A DNA stretch of 32,492 nucleotides from CAZLNO01 sp964561005. GTDB taxonomy: Bacteria; Pseudomonadota; Alphaproteobacteria; Kiloniellales; Rhodovibrionaceae. A model generated the notes under the pieces. The model saw only the letters and a program-made list of their open reading frames with translations, did not search any database and had not been told where the DNA came from. The DNA is taken from contig CAZLNO010000036.1 of NCBI GenBank assembly GCA_964561005.1, positions 1 to 32,492 of the forward strand, written 5' to 3'. Positions 17,394 through 24,923 of the stretch are shown here, one piece after another. The stretch's first letter is position 1. Each line of letters starts with the position of its first letter. The translations under genes and the position numbers were made by a program.

Positions 17394-17422
17394 CCTCATG
17401 CTGAGCCTGTCGAAGCATGAGG
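17394..17422. repeat. TTCGACAGGCTCA palindromic repeat, inverted copy
   Basis: CCTCATGCT and AGCATGAGG form a perfect 9-bp stem around GAGCCTGTCGA. The sequence is identical to 28678-28706 and in opposite orientation to the copy at 17327-17355. Confidence 0.85.
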
Positions 17423-17520
17423 CCGCCCGCTCCGCCGTGGACAACCCGAACGCCGCGCGCAGGCCTCTCGAGCGCGCGACGCTAGCCCATGCCCCGCCCG
17501 GCGTCCAGAGGTGGCGCGCG

Positions 17521-17549
17521 TTGACGGGGCGCGCGCCCGTTCCTAGATT
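17521..17549 (+). promoter_or_regulatory. Sigma-70-like promoter of hrcA-grpE
   Basis: TTGACG (17521-17526), a 17-base spacer and TAGATT (17544-17549) closely match the -35/-10 consensus. The start of transcription would fall around 17556, within the CCGCATG-N5-CATGCGG hairpin, about 20 bases before the hrcA ATG. A heat-shock sigma-32 type promoter cannot be excluded. Confidence 0.6.
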
Positions 17550-17568
17550 CCGCATGCGTAACATGCGG
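17550..17568 (+). promoter_or_regulatory. Inverted repeat between hrcA promoter and start codon
   Basis: CCGCATG (17550-17556), loop CGTAA, CATGCGG (17562-17568), followed by GTTTT and then the ATG at 17577. It could be an operator at the transcription start or a structure occluding the ribosome-binding region. No strong Shine-Dalgarno sequence is otherwise present. Confidence 0.5.
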
Positions 17569-17576
17569 GTTTTCCC

Positions 17577-18644
17577 ATGACAGAGCCATTGAAGAAGCAG
17601 CCGGAACGCTCCGAGCTGAGCGCGCTGAACCAGCGCAGCCGCGAGATCTTCCGGCACATCGTCGAAGCCTATGTGGAGACCGGCGCGCCGATCGGCTCGC
17701 GCACGCTGTCGCGCCAGCTCGGACTGAACCTGTCGCCGGCGACGATCCGCAACGTCATGGCGGATCTGGAGGAGCTGGGGCTGCTCTACGCGCCGCACGC
17801 CTCGGCCGGCCGTTTGCCGACCGAGCTGGGCCTGCAGCTCTTCGTGCACGGCCTCTTGGAGCGCGGCAACCTGCCCGATGACGACCGCCGGCGCATCGAG
17901 AGCCGCTGCGCCGCCGCCGGGCGCAGCCTGCCCGAGGCGCTGGAGGAGGCCAGCGCCATGCTGTCCGACCTGTCGCGCTGCGCCGGGCTGGTGGTGGCGC
18001 CGAAGTTCGAGGAGCCGCTGAAGCACATCGAGTTCGTGTCCCTGGGGCCGGGGCGCGCGCTGGTGGTGCTGGTCACGAACTCCGGCGCGGTGGAGAACCG
18101 GATCATCGACGTGCCGGTGGGCCTGCCGCCGTCCTCGCTGGTGGAGGCCAGCAACTACCTTTCCGCGCGCCTGGTCGGGCGCACGCTGGGCGAGGCCTAC
18201 CAGCAGGTGAAGACGGAGCTGGAGCAGCAGCGCGCGGAGCTCAACCAGCTCACCGCCAGGCTGGTGGAGAAGGGTCTGGCCGACTGGTCGGAGGGCAACC
18301 GCGGCGCGCTGATCGTGCGCGGTCAGGCGCAGCTCCTGGAGGACATCACCGCGCTGGAGGACCTGGAGCGCGTGCGCACGCTGTTCTCGGCGCTGGAGAC
18401 CAAGGAATCGCTGCTGCGCCTGCTCGACCTGACCGAGGAGGGGGAGGGCGTGCAGATCTTTATCGGCGCGGAGAACCAGTTGTTCGGCATGACCGGCTGC
18501 TCCATGGTCATCGCGCCCTACACCAACTCGCAGCAGCAGTTCGTCGGCGCGATCGGCGTGATCGGACCGACGCGCATCAACTATGCCCGCATCATCCCGA
18601 TGGTGGACCACACCGCCAAGGTGCTGGGCCGCATCGTCGGCTGA
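17577..18644 (+). CDS. hrcA: Heat-inducible transcription repressor HrcA
   Basis: A 355-residue HrcA, normal length. It has an N-terminal winged helix (REIFRHIVEAYVETGAPIGS, LSPATIRNVMADLEELGLLY) and a C-terminal regulatory domain ending YARIIPMVDHTAKVLGRIV. HrcA represses chaperone operons by binding CIRCE and is folded by GroEL, which couples it to chaperone demand. No CIRCE sequence is seen at its own promoter, so its targets (typically groESL) are probably elsewhere. It lies 36 bp upstream of grpE in the same direction. Confidence 0.97.
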   Translation: MTEPLKKQPERSELSALNQRSREIFRHIVEAYVETGAPIGSRTLSRQLGLNLSPATIRNVMADLEELGLLYAPHASAGRLPTELGLQLFVHGLLERGNLPDDDRRRIESRCAAAGRSLPEALEEASAMLSDLSRCAGLVVAPKFEEPLKHIEFVSLGPGRALVVLVTNSGAVENRIIDVPVGLPPSSLVEASNYLSARLVGRTLGEAYQQVKTELEQQRAELNQLTARLVEKGLADWSEGNRGALIVRGQAQLLEDITALEDLERVRTLFSALETKESLLRLLDLTEEGEGVQIFIGAENQLFGMTGCSMVIAPYTNSQQQFVGAIGVIGPTRINYARIIPMVDHTAKVLGRIVG

Positions 18645-18680
18645 CCCCTACAAGGAACATCGAGAGGACGCGACGACACC

Positions 18681-19352
18681 ATGACGGCGAAGGAACAGCG
18701 CGCCAAGCAACCGCCCGAGCAGGAGACCCGCGAGGGCGAGACCGGGGCGGCCACCGGCAACGGGGCCGGCGAGCCGCGGCGGACGGAGGCCACGCCGGAG
18801 GAGACCGCGCCCGAGGACACCGCCGAGCTGGCGCCGGAGGACGTGGTTTCCGACCTGCAGGCCCAGGTCGGCGACCTGGAGGACCGCCTCAAGCGCGCGG
18901 TGGCGGAGACCGAGAACGTCCGCCGCCGGGCCGAGCGCGACCGCCAGGACGCCATGAAGTACGGCGCCGCCGGCGTGATGAAGGACATCCTGAGCGCCAC
19001 GGACAACCTGCGCCGCGCCATCGAGAGCGTGCCCGCCGAGCAGGCCGAGGGCAACGAGGCGGTGAAAAACCTGCTCTCCGGCGTGGAGATGACCGAGCGC
19101 GAGCTGCTGGCCGCGCTGGAGCGCCACGGCGTGCAGCCGATCGCCGCGCAGCCCGGCGACCGCTTCGACCCGCATCGCCACGAGGCGATGTTCGAGGTGC
19201 CCACGGACGACCAGGCGCCGGGCACCATCGTCCACATCCTGCAGACCGGCTACACGCTCCACGATCGCCTGCTGCGCCCGACCCGCGTCGGCGTCGCCAA
19301 GGCCACCGGCGAGCAGGCCAACGGCGGCCAGAACGTCGATACGAGTGCGTAG
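18681..19352 (+). CDS. grpE: GrpE nucleotide exchange factor
   Basis: A 223-residue GrpE that releases ADP from DnaK in the Hsp70 cycle. A charged, low-complexity N-terminus (to about residue 50) is followed by a long coiled coil (VSDLQAQVGDLEDRLKRAVA) and the C-terminal beta domain with RFDPHRHEAMFEVP and GYTLHDRLLRPTRVGVAK. The ATG lies 36 bp after hrcA, with GAGAGGA upstream. It is likely cotranscribed with hrcA. dnaK and dnaJ are not in the window. Confidence 0.97.
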   Translation: MTAKEQRAKQPPEQETREGETGAATGNGAGEPRRTEATPEETAPEDTAELAPEDVVSDLQAQVGDLEDRLKRAVAETENVRRRAERDRQDAMKYGAAGVMKDILSATDNLRRAIESVPAEQAEGNEAVKNLLSGVEMTERELLAALERHGVQPIAAQPGDRFDPHRHEAMFEVPTDDQAPGTIVHILQTGYTLHDRLLRPTRVGVAKATGEQANGGQNVDTSA

Positions 19353-19453
19353 GAGAGGCGCCGTCGGTCGACGGCCAGGCTTTGCCGGTGGGGGTCCAGA
19401 CGCAGCGCCGCCAAGCGATGCAGCTTCGCCGGTCCGGGATCTGGTCGTCGTAT

Positions 19454-19537
19454 GGCACGAGGTCCCGTGTCCGCGCCGCATCACTGCGTGCCGCGGCGCG
19501 CACGGGACGACGGTTCCGTATTTGTCGCCGCTGGTAT
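19454..19537. repeat. 84-bp dispersed hairpin repeat, copy 2
   Basis: It matches 9385-9468 with five differences. In this copy the hairpin is perfect: GTCCCGTG (19462-19469) and CGCGCCGC (19472-19479) pair with GCGGCGCG (19493-19500) and CACGGGAC (19501-19508), leaving a 2-base bulge and 13-base loop. Conservation extends beyond the stem to CCGTATTT and CGCTGGTAT on the right. Confidence 0.88.
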
Positions 19538-19583
19538 GAGCGCCCAGGGGGCGCCGCACCCCGTCGCGGACGGGCTTGCCGGC

Positions 19584-19597
19584 TTGACACATCTCAA
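19584..19597 (+). promoter_or_regulatory. Candidate FNR/CRP-family operator upstream of the hydrogenase
   Basis: TTGACACATCTCAA has the TTGA-N6-TCAA symmetry and matches the FNR consensus TTGAT-N4-ATCAA at 8 of 10 positions. It is centred 85 bp before the proposed hydB start, suitable for activation if transcription begins near 19632. Anaerobic control of hydrogenase genes by FNR-type regulators is well known; here it is an inference. Confidence 0.45.
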
Positions 19598-19675
19598 TGC
19601 GGGCTCGGCGGTCCTGGCGCGTGATGCGCGAATGTGGCCCGCAAGGCAGCGGGCGGAAGGAGCGCGAACCCGGCC

Positions 19676-20817
<1,142 letters not shown>

Positions 20818-20818
<1 letters not shown>

Positions 20819-21297
20819 TGGTGGCGACGAAGGGATTGCCGGAGCTGCTGGCGGCGCACGCCTTCACGAAGGAGCTGAGCCGGCCCGCTCTCGATGTCAT
20901 CGCCGGCTGCGCCCGCAACGTGCGCTTCGCGCCGGGCGAGTACGTCTTCCGCGAGGGCGGCGAGGCCAACTGGTTCTACCTGATCCGGCGCGGCACCGTG
21001 GCGCTGGAGATGATGATACCGGGGCGCGGACGCACCACGATCCAGACCCTGAAGGACGGCGAGATCCTGGGCGTCTCCTGGCTGTTCCCGCCGTATCGCT
21101 GGAGCTTCGACGCGCGGGCGGCGAGCGACCTGCGCGCGATCGCCTTCGACGGCGCCTGCCTGCGCGGCAAGTGCGACGCCGACCACGACCTGGGCTACGA
21201 GCTGATGCGTCGCTTCGCGCCCAAGCTGTCCGAGCGGCTGCAGGCGGTGCGTCTGCAACTGGCCGACCTCTATGGCGATCCGCATGCCCGAAGCTGA
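20818..21297 (+). CDS. Stand-alone cyclic-nucleotide-binding-fold protein in hydrogenase operon
   Basis: A 159-residue protein with the CRP-type beta barrel: FAPGEYVFREGGEANWFYLIRRG (residues 37-59) and GEILGVSWLF (81-90), then a C-terminal helical stretch (120-150). It has no helix-turn-helix after the sensor fold, so it is unlikely to be a transcription factor. The phosphate-binding cassette departs from CRP: the GELGLF glutamate position is serine or tryptophan, and the RSA arginine-serine pair is displaced (YRWSFDARA). cAMP binding is therefore doubtful. It is translationally coupled to the beta subunit and overlaps the gamma subunit, so it may be a bound regulatory or assembly subunit. 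Function inferred only from position. Confidence 0.82.
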
Positions 21298-22117
21298 CGG
21301 CGACCCGATGCTGCCGCGCCCGCGGCGGTTGCGGTCGATCCGGCCGGAGACCGGCGACGTGGCGACCCTGGAGCTGGAGCCGGCGCCGGAGGACCCGGCG
21401 CACCGGCCGGGGCAGTTCAACATGCTCTACGCCTTCGGCGTGGGCGAGGTGCCGATCAGCATCGCCACCGGCGGCACGCGCGGGCGGGGCCTGGTGCACA
21501 CCATCCGGACCGTCGGCAAGGTCACGCGCGCCCTCAACGCGCTGGAGCCCGGCATGCGGCTCGGCCTGCGCGGGCCGTTCGGCTCGGCCTGGCCGCTCGA
21601 CGCCTGCGCCGGGCGCGACGTGCTGGTGGTCGCCGGCGGCATCGGGCTGGCGCCCCTCTATGGCGCCATCGAGGCGGTGCTGGCCGAGCCAGGCCGCTTC
21701 GGCAGGCTGGCGCTGCTGGTGGGCGGGCGCAGCCCGGACATGCTGATCTACACCGACAAGCTGGACGAATGGCTGGCCTCGGACGCCCTGCAGCTCGAAC
21801 TGACCGTGGATCACGCCGGGCCGGACTGGCCGCACGACGTGGGCGTGGTCACCGAGCTGCTGCCGCGCGCCCGCATCGACCCGGCCAACACCGTGGCGCT
21901 GCTCTGCGGGCCGGAGGTGATGATGCGCTTCGCCGCCGTCGGCATCCGCGACCTCGGCGTGCCGGAGGGCCACATCCACGTCACCATGGAGCGCAACATG
22001 AAGTGCGCCATCGGCCACTGCGGCCACTGCCAGCTCGGTCCGAAGTACGTCTGCAAGGACGGTCCGGTGTTCCCCTGGCCGGCGGTGCGGGACCTGGTGC
22101 TGGAAGGCGAGGTGTAG
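21272..22117 (+). CDS. hydG: NiFe hydrogenase gamma subunit, FAD/NAD(P)-binding
   Basis: A 281-residue ferredoxin-NADP reductase-like subunit. The FAD-binding beta barrel includes PGQFNMLYAFGVGEVPISI, the nucleotide domain has VVAGGIGLAPLYGA and LLCGPEVMMRF, and a C-terminal 2Fe-2S motif reads MKCAIGHCGHCQLG with a fourth cysteine in KYVCKDGPVF. It resembles HydG of sulfhydrogenases and dihydroorotate dehydrogenase electron-transfer subunits; the hydrogenase neighbours decide. It exchanges electrons with NAD(P)H. The start at 21272 overlaps the previous gene by 26 bp; ATGs at 21284 and 21308 are alternatives. None has a strong ribosome-binding site. Confidence 0.88.
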   Translation: MAIRMPEADGDPMLPRPRRLRSIRPETGDVATLELEPAPEDPAHRPGQFNMLYAFGVGEVPISIATGGTRGRGLVHTIRTVGKVTRALNALEPGMRLGLRGPFGSAWPLDACAGRDVLVVAGGIGLAPLYGAIEAVLAEPGRFGRLALLVGGRSPDMLIYTDKLDEWLASDALQLELTVDHAGPDWPHDVGVVTELLPRARIDPANTVALLCGPEVMMRFAAVGIRDLGVPEGHIHVTMERNMKCAIGHCGHCQLGPKYVCKDGPVFPWPAVRDLVLEGEV

Positions 22118-22118
22118 G

Positions 22119-22898
22119 ATGGGTGACAGCGAGCGCCCCAAGCTGGCGGTGTGGAAGTTCGCCTCCTGCGACGGCTGCCAGCTCAGCGTCCTGGACCTGG
22201 AGGACGAGCTGCTGGCCATCGCCGGGGCGGTGGAGATCGCGGTGTTCCACGAGGCCTCGCGCGCGGTCGTCGAGGGACCCTACGACCTCTCGCTGGTGGA
22301 GGGCTCGATCACCACCGCGCACGACGCCGAGCGCATCCAGCGCATCCGCGAGCAGTCCAGGCACCTAGTCACCATCGGCGCCTGCGCCACCGCGGGCGGC
22401 ATCCAGGCGCTGCGCAACTTCGCCGACGTGGGCGAGTTCCTGAAGATCGTCTATGCCTCGCCGGCGTACATCAGCACGCTGGCGACCTCCACCCCGATCG
22501 CCGAGCACGTCGAGGTCGACCTGGAACTCCAGGGCTGCCCGATCAACAAGCGCCAGCTCCTGGAGGTGCTGAGCGCCTTCCTGATCGGCCGCCGGCCGGT
22601 GGTGCCGGGGCACAGCGTCTGCGTCGAGTGCAAGAGCCGGGGCAACGTCTGCGTCATGGTGGCCCACGGCACGCCCTGCCTGGGCCCGGTGACCCACGCC
22701 GGCTGCGGCGCCATCTGCCCGGCCTACAACCGCGGCTGCTACGGCTGCTACGGCCCGATGGAGAGCCCGAACACCGCCGCGCTGAGCCGCTGGTTCGCAT
22801 CGCTGGGCGAGGCGCCGGACGACATCCGGCGGGCCTATCGCACCTTCAACGCCTACGCCGAGGCGTTCCGGGAGGAGAGCAAAAAGCATGGCGGCTAG
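22119..22898 (+). CDS. hydD: NiFe hydrogenase small (delta) subunit
   Basis: A 259-residue small subunit of the NADH:quinone oxidoreductase 20-kDa/NiFe small family. The proximal cluster ligands are C17 and C20 (ASCDGCQLSV), C89 (IGACATAGG) and C140 (ELQGCPINK). Eight more cysteines between 168 and 210 could bind two further clusters. There is no twin-arginine signal, so it is cytoplasmic, unlike uptake hydrogenases. It starts one base after the gamma stop and overlaps the large subunit by 11 bp. It relays electrons from the NiFe centre to the beta and gamma subunits. Confidence 0.92.
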   Translation: MGDSERPKLAVWKFASCDGCQLSVLDLEDELLAIAGAVEIAVFHEASRAVVEGPYDLSLVEGSITTAHDAERIQRIREQSRHLVTIGACATAGGIQALRNFADVGEFLKIVYASPAYISTLATSTPIAEHVEVDLELQGCPINKRQLLEVLSAFLIGRRPVVPGHSVCVECKSRGNVCVMVAHGTPCLGPVTHAGCGAICPAYNRGCYGCYGPMESPNTAALSRWFASLGEAPDDIRRAYRTFNAYAEAFREESKKHGG

Positions 22899-24180
22899 GA
22901 CGATCAAGGTCGACTACCTCACCCGGGTGGAGGGCGAGGGCGCGCTCTACCTGAAGATCCGCGACGCGGCGGTGGAGGAGATCCGGCTCAACATCTTCGA
23001 GCCGCCGCGCTTCTTCGAGGGCCTGTTGCGCGGGCGCGACTTCCGCGAGGCGCCGGACATCACCGCCCGCATCTGCGGCATCTGCCCGGTCGCCTATCAG
23101 ACCAGCGCGGTCAACGCGATGGAGGACCTGCTGGGCCTGACCCTGCCGGATGACCTTATGGCCCTGCGCCGGCTGATGTACTGCGGCGAGTGGATCCAGA
23201 GCCACGCGCTGCACGTCTACCTGCTGCACGCGCCCGACTTCCTGGGCTACGAGAGCGCGATGGCGCTGGCCAAGGACGCGCCGGCGGCGGTGGAGCGCGG
23301 CCTGCGCCTGAAGAAGGCCGGCAACGAGATCCTGTCCACCCTGGGCGGGCGCGAGGTGCATCCGATCAACTTCCGCGTCGGCGGCTTCTATCGCGTCCCC
23401 TCCCGGCGGGACTTCGCGCCGCTGGTGGAGAGCCTGAAGCAGGCGCGCGACGACGCGGCCGAGACGGTGCGCTGGGTCGGCGGCTTCGACTTCCCGGACC
23501 TGGAGCAGCCCTACGTCTTCGTGTCCCTCAAGCACCCGCGCGACTATCCGATGGAGGCCGGCCGCGTCGTCTCCAGCGAGGGCCTGGACATCGCGCCGCA
23601 GGACTACCCCGCGCACTTCGAGGAGCTGCAGGTCCCCCACTCCACCGCCAAGCACGCGCGGCTGAAGGACGGCGGCCGGCCCTACCTGGTGGGGCCGCTG
23701 GCGCGCCTGGCCCTGAACGCCGACAAGCTGACGCCGGGCGCGCGGCAGGCGCTGGCGGACAGCGGCCTGGAGGCGCCCTGCCGCAACCCCTACAAGAGCA
23801 TCGTCGCCCGCGCCGTGGAAATCCTCTTCGCCTGCGAGGAGGCGCTGCGCATCCTCGACGGCTACGAACAGGCGGACGCGCCGGCGGTCGAGCCGGCGCC
23901 CAAGGCCGGCACCGGGCACGGCGTCAGCGAGGCCCCGCGCGGCCTGCTCTATCACCGTTACCGGACCGACCCGCGGGGGATCATCGAGGACGCCGAGATC
24001 GTGCCGCCGACCTCGCAGAACCAGGCGATGATCGAGGCCGACGTGAAGGCCTTCGTCGAGCATCATCCGCACCTGGACGACGAGGCGCTGCAATGGCGCT
24101 GCGAGCAGACGATCCGCAACTACGACCCCTGCATCTCCTGCTCCACGCACTTCCTGAAGCTGCAGGTGGACCGGGCGTGA
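22888..24180 (+). CDS. hydA: NiFe hydrogenase large (alpha) subunit, group 3b-like
   Basis: A 430-residue catalytic subunit. Nickel-iron ligands are in RICGICPVAY (C63, C66) and DPCISCSTH (C415, C418, His421). The nine residues after His421 (FLKLQVDRA) are the tail expected to be removed by the maturation protease after nickel insertion. It catalyses reversible H2 oxidation. Together with beta, gamma and small subunits the set matches the NADP-linked sulfhydrogenase group 3b, judged from subunit composition and motifs rather than a tree. The ATG overlaps the small-subunit stop region. Confidence 0.93.
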   Translation: MAARTIKVDYLTRVEGEGALYLKIRDAAVEEIRLNIFEPPRFFEGLLRGRDFREAPDITARICGICPVAYQTSAVNAMEDLLGLTLPDDLMALRRLMYCGEWIQSHALHVYLLHAPDFLGYESAMALAKDAPAAVERGLRLKKAGNEILSTLGGREVHPINFRVGGFYRVPSRRDFAPLVESLKQARDDAAETVRWVGGFDFPDLEQPYVFVSLKHPRDYPMEAGRVVSSEGLDIAPQDYPAHFEELQVPHSTAKHARLKDGGRPYLVGPLARLALNADKLTPGARQALADSGLEAPCRNPYKSIVARAVEILFACEEALRILDGYEQADAPAVEPAPKAGTGHGVSEAPRGLLYHRYRTDPRGIIEDAEIVPPTSQNQAMIEADVKAFVEHHPHLDDEALQWRCEQTIRNYDPCISCSTHFLKLQVDRA

Positions 24181-24188
24181 GGGCGGCC

Positions 24189-24653
24189 ATGGCGCGCGGC
24201 GTGGTCATCGCCCTGGGCAACACGGAGCGCGGCGACGACGGCGCGGGGCCGGCGCTGCTGGCGCGGCTGCCGGGCGTGGTGCCGAACGGGGTCGCGCTGC
24301 GCGAGGCCGGCGGCGACCCGCTGGCGCTGCTCGACCTCTGGAGCGACGCCGACTGGGCCATCGTGCTGGACGGCGCGGTTTCCGGCGCGCCGGCGGGCAC
24401 GCTGCACCGGGTCGAGGCGGCCGAGGGCGCGCTGGCCAAGGACGTGGGCCGCTTCTCCACCCACGGCTTCGGCCTGCGGGAGGCGGTGGAGCTGGGACGG
24501 ACGCTCGGCCGCCTGCCGCTTCGCCTGGTGGTCTACGCCGTGGAGGGCGCCTGCTTCGACCACGGCGCGCCGCTCTCCCCGGCGGTGGCGGCGGCGCTGG
24601 ACGATGCGGCCGCGCGGGTGGGCCGGGAGGTGGCGGAGATGAACAACACGTGA
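24189..24653 (+). CDS. Hydrogenase maturation protease (HyaD/HybD family)
   Basis: A 154-residue endopeptidase of the HybD/HyaD family, which clips the C-terminus of the NiFe large subunit. The N-terminal VVIALGNTERGDDGAGPALL carries the conserved Gly-Asn and the Asp-Asp metal-binding pair. Further blocks are VLDGAVSGAPAGTLHRVE and the histidine in STHGFGLREAVELG. It follows its likely substrate directly. A GTG at 24177 overlapping the large-subunit stop would add four residues and cannot be excluded. Confidence 0.88.
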   Translation: MARGVVIALGNTERGDDGAGPALLARLPGVVPNGVALREAGGDPLALLDLWSDADWAIVLDGAVSGAPAGTLHRVEAAEGALAKDVGRFSTHGFGLREAVELGRTLGRLPLRLVVYAVEGACFDHGAPLSPAVAAALDDAAARVGREVAEMNNT

Positions 24654-24662
24654 GGGACAGCC

Positions 24663-24923
24663 ATGCACGAAGCCTCGCTGATGAAGAACCTGATGGCGAA
24701 GATCCAGGCCCTGTCCGAGGAGCAGGACGCCGCGCGCGTGGTCGGCGTGCACGTCCGCCTGGGCGCGCTGAGCCACATGTCGCCCGAGCACTTCCGCGAG
24801 CACTTCGCGGAGAGCAGCCGGGGCACCCTGGCCGAGGGCGCCGAACTGCACATCACGCCCTGCACCGACATGACCGCGCCCCACGCCCAGGACATCCTGC
24901 TGGAGGCGGTGGAGGTGGAATGA
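24663..24923 (+). CDS. hypA: Shortened HypA-like nickel chaperone without zinc domain
   Basis: An 86-residue HypA relative. The nickel-binding N-terminus MHEASLMKNL and the VRLGALSHMSPEHF block are intact, and the C-terminus ILLEAVEVE resembles the family's final strand. The zinc domain with two CxxC motifs that normally lies between is missing: only one cysteine (ITPCTD) remains, and HypA is usually about 113 residues. The reading frame is clean, so this is an internal deletion rather than a frameshift. It starts 9 bp after the protease stop and overlaps hypF by an ATGA junction. It may still bind nickel but could not form the normal zinc site. Confidence 0.85.
   Translation: MHEASLMKNLMAKIQALSEEQDAARVVGVHVRLGALSHMSPEHFREHFAESSRGTLAEGAELHITPCTDMTAPHAQDILLEAVEVE

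Larger units (their letters stand above)
17252..17576. other. Divergent rph-hrcA intergenic region
   Basis: 325 bp carrying a pair of inverted palindromic repeats, the hrcA promoter and a hairpin next to the hrcA start, each listed separately. No CIRCE element (TTAGCACTC-N9-GAGTGCTAA) is visible. Confidence 0.5.
19353..19675. other. Intergenic region between grpE and the hydrogenase operon
   Basis: 323 bp containing the second copy of the 84-bp dispersed repeat and the candidate FNR/CRP-family box, each listed separately. No gene is recognised. No clear rho-independent terminator follows grpE unless the repeat hairpin serves that role. Confidence 0.4.

Noticed and set aside
17423..17576. CIRCE operator at hrcA
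   Set aside because: No TTAGCACTC-N9-GAGTGCTAA or near match; the only inverted repeat is CCGCATG-N5-CATGCGG.
15903..18611. A 902-codon minus-strand open frame running through rdgB and opposite hrcA
   Set aside because: Only the last 201 codons are RdgB. The remainder is antisense to hrcA in GC-rich DNA where open antisense frames are common, and it has low-complexity composition.
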